NCBI GenBank assembly: GCA_947503925.1
Contig: CANNFQ010000009.1
Span: 62,001-126,000, forward strand
Length of the DNA stretch: 64,000 nt
Source of the DNA: an uncultured Paracoccaceae bacterium
GTDB lineage: Bacteria; Pseudomonadota; Alphaproteobacteria; Rhodobacterales; Rhodobacteraceae
Direction: 5' to 3'
Every line of letters begins with the position of its first letter. Positions within the stretch are counted from its first letter, which is position 1. A program made the translations under genes and the position numbers. Positions 1-8,460 of this stretch are shown here, piece by piece. Under the pieces are notes generated by a model that ran no database searches, was not told where the DNA came from, and worked only from the letters and a program-made list of their open reading frames with translations.

Positions 1-218
1 TTGGGTTCAACCGCATTGCCCATATGCCTGATCTGGATGCCATTCGCCGTAGCCGTCTGAAAAAGAAAACACTTTTCGAGATGGAAGACGAGGAAGACAT
101 CGTCCAGGTGCGCAAGGAATACGTCCGCCTGGCAGAGACATTGTGGAACGGGACAGAGCCGCTGGCCCCCGCCCCGCTGCCCGATCGTGAGATTTTTGAG
201 TTACTGGGATTTGATTGA
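1..218 (+). CDS. bchL: Protochlorophyllide reductase iron protein BchL, C-terminal end (partial)
   Basis: The frame is open from the window edge, so only the last 71 codons are present. BchL is the nitrogenase-Fe-protein-like ATPase that passes electrons to BchN/BchB in light-independent protochlorophyllide reduction, in bacteriochlorophyll synthesis. The visible tail ([17 protein letters not shown] near the start, a charged helix, and the end [11 protein letters not shown]) matches my recollection of BchL C-termini. The nucleotide-binding loop and the cluster cysteines lie outside the window. The next recognised gene is bchM, as in other purple bacterial clusters. The related BchX is less likely, given this tail and the bchM neighbour. 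Confidence 0.88.
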   Translation, partial: GFNRIAHMPDLDAIRRSRLKKKTLFEMEDEEDIVQVRKEYVRLAETLWNGTEPLAPAPLPDREIFELLGFD

Positions 219-301
219 TGAAAACACTGTCGGCAAAGCGTCGGACAAACGTCGGACTTGCGTATGGCAAGGTTTCCGCCGCCTGTGAGGTGCCTGCATG
301 A
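218..301 (+). CDS. Possible 27-codon ORF coupling bchL to bchM
   Basis: An ATG overlaps the bchL stop (TGATG), and the frame runs 27 codons to a TGA that overlaps the bchM ATG (ATGA). The peptide begins MKTLSAKRR and has no recognised family. The double stop/start overlap could keep ribosomes translating from bchL into bchM. Against a real gene, the interval also contains an 11-nt-phased repeat whose period is not a multiple of three, so the open frame may be chance. No independent ribosome-binding site is evident apart from sequence inside bchL. Confidence 0.25.
   Translation: MKTLSAKRRTNVGLAYGKVSAACEVPA
228..255. repeat. Three direct YGTCGG units at an 11-nt period
   Basis: TGTCGG at 228, CGTCGG at 239 and CGTCGG at 250 are spaced exactly 11 nt apart, about one helical turn. 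The last unit ends 42 nt before the bchM start codon. A degenerate fourth unit, CGTATG, starts at 261. The same arrangement recurs near 24.86 kb. The function is unknown; it could be a phased protein-binding site or a dispersed element. Confidence 0.6.
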
Positions 302-990
302 CGCAATATGCCGCCACACGCGACCGGGTCGAAGATTACTTTGACCGTTCCGCCACCAAAGTCTGGGAGCGGTTGACATCGGATGCGCCTGTGTCAAGCA
401 TTCGCGCGACAGTTCGTGCGGGCCGGGATCAGATGCGTGATCTGCTGTTAGATCAGTTCCCGGCGGATCTGCGTGGTGCCCGTATTCTGGATGCGGGCTG
501 CGGCACCGGGGCGATGGCGGTAGAATTGGCCAAGCGTGGCGCACAGGTTGTCGCCGTTGATATTTCACCCGCGCTGATCGATATCGCCAAGCAACGGGTC
601 CCAGCCGGATTATCCGGTGATATCGATTGGGTGGCTGGCGATATGCTGGATGCGACCAAGGGCGGGTTTGACCATGCGGTCGCGATGGATTCGCTGATCT
701 ATTACAACCCCGATGACGTGGCCGCCGTGTTGGGCCGTGCCGCCCCCCGCGTGCGTGGCAAGTTCGCCTTTACCCTGCCACCACGTACCCCAATGCTGAT
801 GGCGATGTGGCGTGTGGGCAAACTGTTCCCCCGCGCGGATCGCAGTCCGACCATGGTGCCGCAGACAACCGCTGGCGTTGCCAATGCGCTGCGCAAGGCA
901 GGTGTTGCGGGACAGCTGCGCGAGGTTTCCCGCGTCAAATCGGGTTTCTACATCTCAAACGCCCTTGTGTTTGAGGGGGGTGGGTCATGA
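298..990 (+). CDS. bchM: Magnesium-protoporphyrin IX O-methyltransferase
   Basis: BchM transfers a methyl group from SAM to the C13 propionate of Mg-protoporphyrin IX, the step before the AcsF cyclase. The 230-residue protein is of normal size. It has the class I methyltransferase glycine-rich loop LDAGCGTG at about residues 65-72, an acidic strand end (VVAVDIS) that should hold the ribose, and a second motif VAGDML. It follows bchL and precedes lhaA, whose ATG overlaps its stop (ATGA), so the two are probably translationally coupled. The start chosen is the ATG at 298, which abuts the preceding small frame. Confidence 0.93.
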   Translation: MTQYAATRDRVEDYFDRSATKVWERLTSDAPVSSIRATVRAGRDQMRDLLLDQFPADLRGARILDAGCGTGAMAVELAKRGAQVVAVDISPALIDIAKQRVPAGLSGDIDWVAGDMLDATKGGFDHAVAMDSLIYYNPDDVAAVLGRAAPRVRGKFAFTLPPRTPMLMAMWRVGKLFPRADRSPTMVPQTTAGVANALRKAGVAGQLREVSRVKSGFYISNALVFEGGGS

Positions 991-2417
991 TTTTCCGCGC
1001 CGCTGCCCTGAAGAAAGTATCGGTCAGCCTGCTGCCCTTTGGTGATGCGGTGAGTGAAGACCTGCCGCTGGGCCAGTTGCTGCGCCTGTCGCTGTTCCAA
1101 GTGTCGGTGGGCATGGCGGCGGTGATGCTGCTGGGGACGCTGAACCGGGTGATGATCGTGGAGCTGAATATCGGCGCCATGCTGGTTGCGGCGATGATTG
1201 CCATTCCGGTGCTGGTGGCCCCGTTCCGGGCGCTGGTTGGGTTCAAATCAGATAATTACAAATCAGCCATCGGCTGGAAGCGCATCCCTTATCTGTGGTT
1301 TGGGACGATGTGGCAGTTCGGCGGGTTGGCCATCATGCCCATGGCGCTGCTGGTCCTGTCGGGTGACCGCACGTTGGATATGCCATGGGCCGGTTATGCA
1401 GGCGCGGCGCTAGCGTTTTTGCTGACCGGGATTGGCATGCACATGACCCAGACTGCTGGTCTGGCGCTGGCCGCAGATCGTGCCACGGATGAAACCCGCC
1501 CCAAGGTCGTGGCCCTGCTTTATGTTATGAACCTTGTCGGGATGGCGGTTTCGGCGCTGATTATCGGCGCGCTGTTGCGCGATTATTCTGCCCTTAGGCT
1601 GGTGCAGGTTGTGCAGGGTACGGCAGTTGTGACCTTGCTTTTGAACCTGATTGCCTTGTGGAAGCAGGAAAAGGTCACCCCTATGACCAAGGCCCAGCGC
1701 GCGGCGGCAAGCCCGACATTCCGCGATGCTTGGCGCGATCTGGCCGATGGCGGTGATGCGGGCCGCCTGTTGGCCGTTGTGTTTATCGGGACCATGGCCT
1801 TCAACATGCAAGACGTGCTGCTGGAACCTTATGGCGGTGAAATTCTGGGCCTGTCTGTATCGGCCACGACCCTGCTGACGGCCATGTGGGCTGCGGGCGC
1901 GTTGGTTGGTTTTGGTGTTGCCGCCCGTTGGCTGGCGCGGGGGATCGACCCCTACCGGATGTGTGCGCGCGGTATTCTGGCCGGTGTTGCGGCGTTTTGC
2001 GCGGTGATTTTTTCCGCGCCGATGGCATCGCCGGTTCTGTTTTATGCCGGTGCCGCCCTGATCGGGTTTGGCGGCGGTTTGTTCGGGGTTGCCACCCTGA
2101 CGGCGGCCATGACCATGCCGACACTCGGTGCGGCCGGGCGTGGCCTTGCGCTGGGCGCTTGGGGTGCGGCCCAAGCCACGGGCGCTGGCCTGTCTATCTT
2201 TATCGGGGGCACCATGCGTGACCTTGTGAACCATGCCGCTGGGAACGGCACATTGGGAGAGGCGCTCGCCACGCCTGCCACCGGCTATTCGGTCGTGTAC
2301 CACACCGAAATTGGCCTTCTTTTCATCACTTTGGTCGTCCTTGGCCCGCTTGTGCGGGTCATGGCCGTGCCGAACCGGACATCTGGCAAGCTGGGTTTGC
2401 CGGATTTCCCGACCTAA
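987..2417 (+). CDS. lhaA: Light-harvesting 1 assembly protein LhaA (PucC/BCD family transporter fold)
   Basis: LhaA is an integral membrane protein of the BCD branch of the major facilitator superfamily. It is required for assembly of the LH1 antenna and may deliver bacteriochlorophyll. The 476-residue protein has about twelve hydrophobic segments. It also carries family-like stretches such as GFKSDNYKSAIGWKRIP after the first helices and the glycine-rich GFGGGLFGVATLTAAM in the C-terminal half. The ATG overlaps the bchM stop and puhA follows after 19 nt, the usual bchM-lhaA-puhA order. PucC is a close paralogue, but that gene normally sits with pucBA, which is not here. Confidence 0.92.
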   Translation: MIFRAAALKKVSVSLLPFGDAVSEDLPLGQLLRLSLFQVSVGMAAVMLLGTLNRVMIVELNIGAMLVAAMIAIPVLVAPFRALVGFKSDNYKSAIGWKRIPYLWFGTMWQFGGLAIMPMALLVLSGDRTLDMPWAGYAGAALAFLLTGIGMHMTQTAGLALAADRATDETRPKVVALLYVMNLVGMAVSALIIGALLRDYSALRLVQVVQGTAVVTLLLNLIALWKQEKVTPMTKAQRAAASPTFRDAWRDLADGGDAGRLLAVVFIGTMAFNMQDVLLEPYGGEILGLSVSATTLLTAMWAAGALVGFGVAARWLARGIDPYRMCARGILAGVAAFCAVIFSAPMASPVLFYAGAALIGFGGGLFGVATLTAAMTMPTLGAAGRGLALGAWGAAQATGAGLSIFIGGTMRDLVNHAAGNGTLGEALATPATGYSVVYHTEIGLLFITLVVLGPLVRVMAVPNRTSGKLGLPDFPT

Positions 2418-2436
2418 CCACCGAAAGGACAACACA

Positions 2437-3219
2437 ATGGTTGGTGTAGATTTTTTTGGAAACTTTGATCTGGCGAGCGCTGCGATATGGCTTTTCTGGA
2501 TCTTTTTTGCAGGGCTGATTTATTACCTGCAGACCGAGAATATGCGCGAAGGCTATCCCTTGCGTGACGATGATGACGGGGTGCCTGCCAATGAAAGCCT
2601 TTGGCCCATGCCAAAGGAAAAGACATTTCATCTGCGTGATGGCCGGGGTGAGCTGACCGTTCCGTCGAAAGAGTATGAAGATAGCAAGATGCGCACCGAT
2701 CTGGCGCTTGAGCCTTCCTCTGCCTCGACCGGGTCGCCTTGGATTCCGACCGGTGATCCGATGATTGATGGTGTTGGCCCTGCCGCCTGGGCCCCGCGCA
2801 AGGATCATCCCGAACTGGATGCCCATGGTCATGTCAAGATCAGGCCGATGGCGACATTGGATGATTTCCATGTCTCTGCCGGGCGTGATCCGCGCGGCAA
2901 GCCTGTTGTGGGCGGCGATGGAGAGGTTGTCGGCCGTGTGACCGATATGTGGGTGGATGTTCCCGAACAGATGGTTCGTTTCATGACCGTTGATCTGAAC
3001 CCGGAAGGCACCGGCAAGACCCGTCTGATCCCGATGAATATGGCCAAGATCGGCGCTGACCGTGTGACCGTTCGGTCGCTGCACGCCCATAACTGGGATG
3101 GCGTGCCAGCCACCAAGAAGGCCGATGAGGTCACATTGCTCGAAGAGGATAAGATCATGGCCTATTACGCAGGCGGCACCATGTACGCCACCCCGGCCCG
3201 GTCCCAAACTGTCCTGTGA
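2437..3219 (+). CDS. puhA: Photosynthetic reaction centre H subunit
   Basis: PuhA caps the cytoplasmic face of the reaction centre and shapes proton delivery to QB. The frame is open further upstream, but the ATG at 2437 follows CCGAAAGGACAACACA and gives the expected 260-residue protein beginning MVGVDFFGNFD. One N-terminal membrane helix (about residues 12-31) leads into YYLQTENMREGYPL, a typical H-subunit sequence. The soluble PRC-barrel part follows, including GRVTDMWVDVPEQMVRF. The gene lies between lhaA and puhB, as in other purple bacteria. Confidence 0.97.
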   Translation: MVGVDFFGNFDLASAAIWLFWIFFAGLIYYLQTENMREGYPLRDDDDGVPANESLWPMPKEKTFHLRDGRGELTVPSKEYEDSKMRTDLALEPSSASTGSPWIPTGDPMIDGVGPAAWAPRKDHPELDAHGHVKIRPMATLDDFHVSAGRDPRGKPVVGGDGEVVGRVTDMWVDVPEQMVRFMTVDLNPEGTGKTRLIPMNMAKIGADRVTVRSLHAHNWDGVPATKKADEVTLLEEDKIMAYYAGGTMYATPARSQTVL

Positions 3220-3279
3220 TGAACCGCAGGTCCCGTCCAGCCAACGGGGCCGTTCCACCCATGCCAGAGGGAAGCTGCC

Positions 3280-3918
3280 ATGAGCCATGATGACTTCAAA
3301 TTCGAACCCGTCCGGGGATTACCGGAAGAGTTGCCCAAGGATGAACATATCCTGTGGCAGGGTGCCCCGGACCCCCGCCGATTGGCCCGCGAGGCGCTGA
3401 GCGTTCGTTGGGTGGGTGGGTATTTTGCCCTGCTGTCTGTTTGGCGCATTGGTGCATCATCTGCCGACTTCCCCTTTGGCGTGGCGCTGTTGCATGGGTT
3501 GCCATTTATCGTGTCGGGGCTGATCGCTTGCGGCATCCTTTATGGCATTGCTTATGTGCAGGCCCGGTCCACTGTTTATACACTCACGAATAAGCGGGTG
3601 GCGATGCGTATTGGTGCTGCCCTGACGATGACGCTGAACCTGCCTTATATCTGCATCGGCACGGCGAAGCTGGATCTGAAGCCATCGGGCCATGGCACGC
3701 TGGCCTTTGAGTTGATCGGCGACACCCGCCTGTCATACATGATGACCTGGCCGCATGTCCGGCCTTGGCGCATGGCGCGGACCCAGCCCGCCCTGCGTTG
3801 CATTCCGGATGCCGAAAAAATTGCCCGAATTTTCGCCGACGCCGCCGAGACCCGGATTTCCCAGCCTCAGGTTGCGCGCGTCGATCATCATGACGGCGGT
3901 GCCGTCGCAGCGGAGTAA
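3280..3918 (+). CDS. puhB: Photosynthetic complex assembly protein PuhB
   Basis: PuhB is a membrane protein that assists reaction-centre assembly. The 212-residue sequence starts with a soluble segment (LPEELPKDEHILWQGAPDPRRLA) and continues with hydrophobic helices around residues 45-95. A YTLTNKRVAMRIG motif of bacterial PH-like (bPH2) domains follows, and then a cytoplasmic domain. It follows puhA by 60 nt and precedes puhC by 5 nt, which is the standard order. GGAAGCTGCC just upstream of the ATG offers a modest ribosome-binding site. Confidence 0.92.
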   Translation: MSHDDFKFEPVRGLPEELPKDEHILWQGAPDPRRLAREALSVRWVGGYFALLSVWRIGASSADFPFGVALLHGLPFIVSGLIACGILYGIAYVQARSTVYTLTNKRVAMRIGAALTMTLNLPYICIGTAKLDLKPSGHGTLAFELIGDTRLSYMMTWPHVRPWRMARTQPALRCIPDAEKIARIFADAAETRISQPQVARVDHHDGGAVAAE

Positions 3919-3923
3919 GCATC

Positions 3924-4379
3924 ATGTCACTCGCTAAACAAATGCGTCATCGCGACAAGGAAATGGTCCCCAGGATTCTGGTACAGGGCATGTTCGCCCT
4001 GATGGCGGCAAGTCTAGCCATCGTGGCCTATGCCCAATGGTTTGATGTGCCCCAGCGGGGTGTGCTGATCGAGGCCCCGATCGTGCAATCGATTGATGTT
4101 GTGCTCACCGGGGACCGGGAAGGCACGTTTGAAGTCTACGATCTGGCAGGCACGCAAATCGCCGCCTCTTACGAAAACAAGGCCGGGTTTATCGGTGTCA
4201 TGGGCCGGGTCATTGACCGCGAACGGACGGTGCGTGGTCTGCCGGTGGATGCGCCATTGCAAGTGGTTCGCCGTGACAATGGCCATGTGGCCATCATCGA
4301 CCCCAGCACGGGTCATGTGTTCGAGTTGATTGGGTACGGAAAAGACAACGTTGCTGCCTTTGCGCAGCTTTTGAACTGA
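3924..4379 (+). CDS. puhC: Photosynthetic complex assembly protein PuhC
   Basis: PuhC is a small membrane-anchored protein needed for normal levels of the reaction centre-LH1 complex. This 151-residue product has one N-terminal hydrophobic helix (about residues 18-38, MFALMAASLAIVAYA) after a basic cytoplasmic start. The periplasmic domain contains VLTGDREGTFEVYDLAG and ends in GKDNVAAFAQLL. Size and position between puhB and acsF fit the family. It begins 5 nt after puhB, so the two are cotranscribed. Confidence 0.9.
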   Translation: MSLAKQMRHRDKEMVPRILVQGMFALMAASLAIVAYAQWFDVPQRGVLIEAPIVQSIDVVLTGDREGTFEVYDLAGTQIAASYENKAGFIGVMGRVIDRERTVRGLPVDAPLQVVRRDNGHVAIIDPSTGHVFELIGYGKDNVAAFAQLLN

Positions 4380-4434
4380 AACCTGCGCCGGGGCTCGCCA
4401 CCCCAAGGCGCATCAAATGTGAAAGGGAACGCAC

Positions 4435-4731
4435 ATGGGATTGCTATTCAGAGAGAAAGAAACCGCACCTTGCACGGTGACGATTTCGCACCGTTTTGAG
4501 GAGTTATCGGCACATGTCCGGCTAGATAACGGGGCGATCATTCACCCCGGCGACACTGTGCAGGTGCTGGGACCCGAGATCATGGCCGCCTTTGGCGAGA
4601 TGATCGAGGAAAAGCGCACCGCCGTGATCACCCGCGCCAGCAAGCTGGAACAGATGTGGACCCGCGCGACGGGTGATCTGGAGTTCATGGAGCTGTGCGA
4701 GTTTTCGTTCAGCGAGGAGGTGATGTCATGA
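4435..4731 (+). CDS. Small conserved-looking protein between puhC and acsF
   Basis: This 98-residue soluble protein starts MGLLFREKE and contains HVRLDNGAIIHPGDTVQVLGP, which could be a small beta barrel, followed by a helical segment. I do not recognise a named domain. The stretch GAGGAGGTG near its end provides the ribosome-binding site of acsF, and its TGA overlaps the acsF ATG, so it is coupled to acsF. A short ORF at this place occurs in other purple bacteria and is sometimes called puhD. Position suggests a role in pigment synthesis or complex assembly, but that is inference only. Confidence 0.75.
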   Translation: MGLLFREKETAPCTVTISHRFEELSAHVRLDNGAIIHPGDTVQVLGPEIMAAFGEMIEEKRTAVITRASKLEQMWTRATGDLEFMELCEFSFSEEVMS

Positions 4732-5846
4732 ATATGCATTCATCAGACGCCAGCACCGCGGAAGAGGCCATTGCCGCACAAGAGGCGTTGCCACCGCTGA
4801 CAAACGAGGAAGCCACGCAAGTCGCGATGTCGAACACCCTGCTGACCCCGCGTTTCTACACCACTGATTTTGATGAAATGGACGCGATTGATGTGACACC
4901 CGTCCGTGGTGAATGGGACAAGCTGATTGCCCAGATGAAATCGGACCCCAACAAGGGCCATTTCAAGAAGAACGAAGACTGGGACAAGGTTGATTGGGAC
5001 GGCATGGAACCCGCATTGAAGGCGGAGTTCATCGACTTTCTGATTTCATCCTGCACGGCTGAATTTTCGGGCTGTGTACTTTACAAGGAGATGAAACGCC
5101 GTGGCTCGAACGAGGATATCACAACCCTGTTCCAACTGATGGCACGCGACGAGGCACGCCATGCAGGCTTCATCAACGATGCCCTGCGCGAGGCGGGGAT
5201 CGCAGTGAACCTTGGCTTTCTGACGCAGGCCAAGAAATACACCTATTTCCGACCAAAGTTCATCTACTACGCGACCTACCTGTCTGAGAAGATTGGGTAT
5301 GCCCGGTATATCACCATCTATCGTCATCTGGAAAAGCATCCCGAACATCGGTTCCACCCGATTTTCAAATGGTTCTGCGAATGGTGCAATGATGAGTTTT
5401 CGCATGGTGAGGCATTCGCCCTGTTGTTGAAAACCGATCCAAAGCTGACCGAAACTTGGGTCAACCGCATGTGGATCAAGTTTTTCCTGACGGCGGTGTT
5501 TTCGACCATGTGGGTCCGTGACCATCAGCGGCCTGAATTCCACAAGGCGCTGGGCGTTGATCCCGAATGGTACGGGCAGGAAGTGTTCCGCAAGACATCC
5601 GATATCTCGCGTCAGGTGTTTCCGATGGTGCTGGATATCGATCATCCGCGCTGGAAGCCGACATTGCGCCGGATGGAAGCCGCCAATGTGCAGATCGCCC
5701 AAGGTCGCAAGCAAGGCGGTTTTGGTGGTTGGCTGAAACGTATGACCGGATCAGCCAAGGCTGGGTTCGCCTTTGTGTCGCTGCTGACCATTCCGGTTGA
5801 GAAAAGCACGGTGCCTGCATCGCCACGCATGGAGCCCGCTTACTGA
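4728..5846 (+). CDS. acsF: Aerobic Mg-protoporphyrin IX monomethyl ester oxidative cyclase
   Basis: AcsF is the oxygen-dependent diiron enzyme that forms the fifth (E) ring of the chlorophyll macrocycle from the BchM product. The ATG at 4728 has GAGGAGG 7 nt upstream and gives 372 residues; a longer open frame exists but lacks that site. Ferritin-like iron ligands are visible in EFSGCVLYKE, in DEARH near residue 142, and in NDEFSHGEAF further on. An O2-using cyclase with no bchE in view supports an aerobic phototroph. Its stop overlaps the puhE ATG. Confidence 0.96.
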   Translation: MNMHSSDASTAEEAIAAQEALPPLTNEEATQVAMSNTLLTPRFYTTDFDEMDAIDVTPVRGEWDKLIAQMKSDPNKGHFKKNEDWDKVDWDGMEPALKAEFIDFLISSCTAEFSGCVLYKEMKRRGSNEDITTLFQLMARDEARHAGFINDALREAGIAVNLGFLTQAKKYTYFRPKFIYYATYLSEKIGYARYITIYRHLEKHPEHRFHPIFKWFCEWCNDEFSHGEAFALLLKTDPKLTETWVNRMWIKFFLTAVFSTMWVRDHQRPEFHKALGVDPEWYGQEVFRKTSDISRQVFPMVLDIDHPRWKPTLRRMEAANVQIAQGRKQGGFGGWLKRMTGSAKAGFAFVSLLTIPVEKSTVPASPRMEPAY

Positions 5847-6628
5847 TGACATCGCCCTGGATCGCATCGCTGTTTGCCATTTTCGTCTGGTGGTTTTCCA
5901 CCGGGGCGATTTTGGTGGCGGTGCGTCGGGCGGACCGGCTGGGCACCCATGGGATGACCGTGTTCAGCTGGCTGCCGCTTTTGGCGCTGGGCATTGTCGC
6001 GGTCGTGCTGTCCTTGGCGGATGCAAGCGTGTTTGGCGCCTATATGGGTTTTATCGGTGCATTGGCGATCTGGGGTTGGATTGAACTAGCGTTTCTGGCC
6101 GGTGTTATCGCTGGCCCGATGCGCGACGATTGTTTGCCCGGGCTATCGGGCAAGGCACGGTTCCAACGCGCCTTTGGCACCGTGGCTTATCACGAGCTGG
6201 CACTGACAATTGGTCTTTTGGGACTTGTCATTGCATCAAGCGGCGCACCAAACCGGATGGCGGTATCAACCTATCTGGTGCTGTTTCTGGCCCGCATCTT
6301 TGCCAAGCTGAACCTGTTTTTCGGCGTGCCGCGGATCAATACCGAGTTTGTGCCAGACCGACTGTCACATCTGAAAACCTATTTCCAGCGCGGCCCGGTC
6401 ACCTTGGCATTTCCCGCGGCGATCACAGCACTGACTGCGCTGCTGGCGGTTTGCGCCGAACGGTTATGGACTGCCGGGTCGGACACAACGGTTGCGGGCT
6501 TTGCCCTGCTGACAGCGCTGGCTGCACTCGCCCTGCTTGAACACTGGCTAATGGTGGTTCCGCTGCCTGACGCGAAACTCTGGCGCTGGATGCTACCCGC
6601 GCCCAAAACACTGCCCAACGAGGACTGA
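5846..6628 (+). CDS. puhE: Photosynthetic complex assembly protein PuhE
   Basis: PuhE is a polytopic membrane protein found beside acsF in purple bacteria and is thought to tune bacteriochlorophyll production and complex assembly. This 260-residue product shows about seven hydrophobic segments. They are separated by short charged loops such as GPMRDDCLPGLSGKARFQRAFGTVAYHEL and the family-like FFGVPRINTEFVPDRLSHLKTYF. The ATG overlaps the acsF stop, and hemA follows after 3 nt, so the genes form one tight operon. Confidence 0.92.
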   Translation: MTSPWIASLFAIFVWWFSTGAILVAVRRADRLGTHGMTVFSWLPLLALGIVAVVLSLADASVFGAYMGFIGALAIWGWIELAFLAGVIAGPMRDDCLPGLSGKARFQRAFGTVAYHELALTIGLLGLVIASSGAPNRMAVSTYLVLFLARIFAKLNLFFGVPRINTEFVPDRLSHLKTYFQRGPVTLAFPAAITALTALLAVCAERLWTAGSDTTVAGFALLTALAALALLEHWLMVVPLPDAKLWRWMLPAPKTLPNED

Positions 6629-6631
6629 CAG

Positions 6632-7846
6632 ATGGATTTTGACGCCCTATTCAACGAACAACTCGACCAGCTGAAAAGCGATGGGAATTACCGCTATTTC
6701 GCTGAGCTGGAGCGCAAATGCGGCAAGTTCCCTCGGGCGGCAAACCATGACGAGGATGGCGTGCGCGACGTCACTGTCTGGTGCTCCAACGACTACCTTG
6801 GGATGGGGCAACATCCAAAAGTGATCGCAGCGATGTGCGAAGCTGTCGAACGCACAGGCACCGGCGCTGGCGGCACCCGAAATATTAGCGGCACGAACCA
6901 TGATCATCTGTTGTTGGAACGCGAATTGGCTGATTTGCATGGCAAGGAGGCCGCCCTGCTGTTTACCAGCGGCTATGTGTCCAATTGGGCCGCCCTGTCT
7001 ACGCTCGGCAGCCGTCTGCAAAATTGCGTCATTCTGTCAGATGCGGGCAATCACGCATCAATGATCGAAGGTATTCGCCATTCCAAGGCTGACAAGGTGA
7101 TCTGGCGCCACAATGACGTTGCCGATCTGGAGGCAAAGTTGGCCGCATTGCCTGCGAATGTCCCCAAGATCGTTGCGTTTGAAAGCGTCTATTCCATGGA
7201 TGGCGATATCGCCCCGATCCGCGAGATCGTCGAAGTGGCGGAAAAATACGGGGCCATGACGTATCTGGACGAAGTGCATGCAGTGGGCATGTATGGCCCC
7301 CGTGGCGGAGGTGTCAGCGAACGTGAAGGGCTGGCGGATCGCATCACGTTGATTGAGGGGACATTGGGTAAGGCATTTGGCGTTGTTGGTGGCTATATCA
7401 CGGGTTCAGCGACCCTTTGCGATTTTATCCGCAGCTTTGCCTCCGGCTTTATCTTTACGACGGCTTTGCCCCCGGCAGTTGCCGCAGCTGCACGGACATC
7501 CATCGCATATCTGAAGGAAAGCCAGATCGAACGCGCCCAGCAAAAACGGCAGGTCGCCCGGCTCCGCGCAGCCCTTGATCGCGAAGGCATTCCCCATATG
7601 CACAACGAAAGCCATATCGTGCCGGTGCTGATCAAGGATCCGGTGAAAACCCGGATGTTGGCCGATTACCTGATGCGCGAATGGGACATCTATGTGCAGC
7701 CAATCAACTATCCGACCGTTCCAAAGGGCACAGAGCGGCTACGTTTCACCCCTTCACCACTACATTCAGACGCCGATATTGATCATCTTATCAATGCGTT
7801 AAGCGTACTATGGCGGCAATGCGCACTTGCCCATGCGGTGGCTTGA
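6632..7846 (+). CDS. hemA: 5-aminolevulinate synthase
   Basis: This PLP enzyme condenses glycine and succinyl-CoA to 5-aminolevulinate, the committed precursor of haem and bacteriochlorophyll in alphaproteobacteria. The 404-residue protein has the expected glycine-rich [13 protein letters not shown], the substrate stretch [10 protein letters not shown], the cofactor aspartate in LDEVHAVG, and the PLP lysine in EGTLGKAFG. The gene starts 3 nt after puhE, placing precursor supply in the same transcription unit as the pigment and assembly genes. A second copy may exist elsewhere, as in Rhodobacter (hemT). Confidence 0.96.
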   Translation: MDFDALFNEQLDQLKSDGNYRYFAELERKCGKFPRAANHDEDGVRDVTVWCSNDYLGMGQHPKVIAAMCEAVERTGTGAGGTRNISGTNHDHLLLERELADLHGKEAALLFTSGYVSNWAALSTLGSRLQNCVILSDAGNHASMIEGIRHSKADKVIWRHNDVADLEAKLAALPANVPKIVAFESVYSMDGDIAPIREIVEVAEKYGAMTYLDEVHAVGMYGPRGGGVSEREGLADRITLIEGTLGKAFGVVGGYITGSATLCDFIRSFASGFIFTTALPPAVAAAARTSIAYLKESQIERAQQKRQVARLRAALDREGIPHMHNESHIVPVLIKDPVKTRMLADYLMREWDIYVQPINYPTVPKGTERLRFTPSPLHSDADIDHLINALSVLWRQCALAHAVA

Positions 7847-7958
7847 GGCACATCACGCAATCTTTTGCTGACAGGGGTGGACCCCCCCGCAACATGCATT
7901 ACATTACGCCCGACTGGGGCGAACGGTCACCAAAGCAGGATCGAAAAGGAACACGATC

Positions 7959-8402
7959 ATGAAGAAATTTACTATTACAGCCGCTCTTGCCGTGCTTGCA
8001 GCGCCCGCTTTTGCGGATGGGCATGCATCGACACAAGGCGATGCCGCCGCTGGTGAAGAGCAATTCAACCGGCAATGCGTCGCATGCCACGTCGTTGCAG
8101 ACGCATCTGGCGAAGTGCTGGCTGGCCGCAATGCAAAGACCGGCCCGAACCTCTATGGTATAGCAGGCCGCTTGCCCGGCAGCATTGAAGGGTTCCGCTA
8201 TAGCGACTCGGTCGTTGAATTGGGTGAGGCTGGCACATTGTGGACCGAAGAGACATTTGTCGGCTACGTGCAGAACCCAACCGGCTGGCTGCGCGAAATA
8301 CTCGAGAACCGTCGCGCCCGTGGCAAGATGGCCTATCAGGTACGCGAGGAAAGCCAAGCTTATGACCTCTATGCCTACCTGTCGACTTTCGGCGCTGAAT
8401 AA
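7959..8402 (+). CDS. cycA: Cytochrome c2-type periplasmic cytochrome c
   Basis: The 147-residue precursor has a clear signal peptide (MKKFTITAALAVLAAPAFA). The haem-binding CVACH is at residues 40-44, the stretch TGPNLYGIAGR follows, and a probable methionine ligand lies in KMAYQV near the C-terminus. In phototrophs this carrier returns electrons from the bc1 complex to the reaction centre. It lies 112 nt after hemA, the hemA-cycA arrangement known from related clusters, and is followed by a strong terminator. The ribosome-binding sequence AAAAGGAA precedes the ATG. The exact class (c2 or c551) is less sure. Confidence 0.85.
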   Translation: MKKFTITAALAVLAAPAFADGHASTQGDAAAGEEQFNRQCVACHVVADASGEVLAGRNAKTGPNLYGIAGRLPGSIEGFRYSDSVVELGEAGTLWTEETFVGYVQNPTGWLREILENRRARGKMAYQVREESQAYDLYAYLSTFGAE

Positions 8403-8423
8403 CCAACAGCAGATCTGAATGAC

Positions 8424-8460
8424 CGGGCCGTCGGAGCATCCTCCGGTGGCCCGTTTTGTT
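8424..8460 (+). terminator. Rho-independent terminator after cycA
   Basis: CGGGCCGTCGGAG and CTCCGGTGGCCCG pair over 13 positions, including two G-U pairs, around a CATC loop, and TTTTGTT follows. It closes the rightward bchM-to-cycA unit. It has no T-run in the leftward direction, so it is not an obvious terminator for the facing beta-lactamase gene. Confidence 0.85.

Noticed and set aside
1410-2435. 341-codon minus-strand frame opposite lhaA
   Set aside because: It is a shadow of the lhaA coding sequence with histidine/arginine-rich translation and no family likeness.
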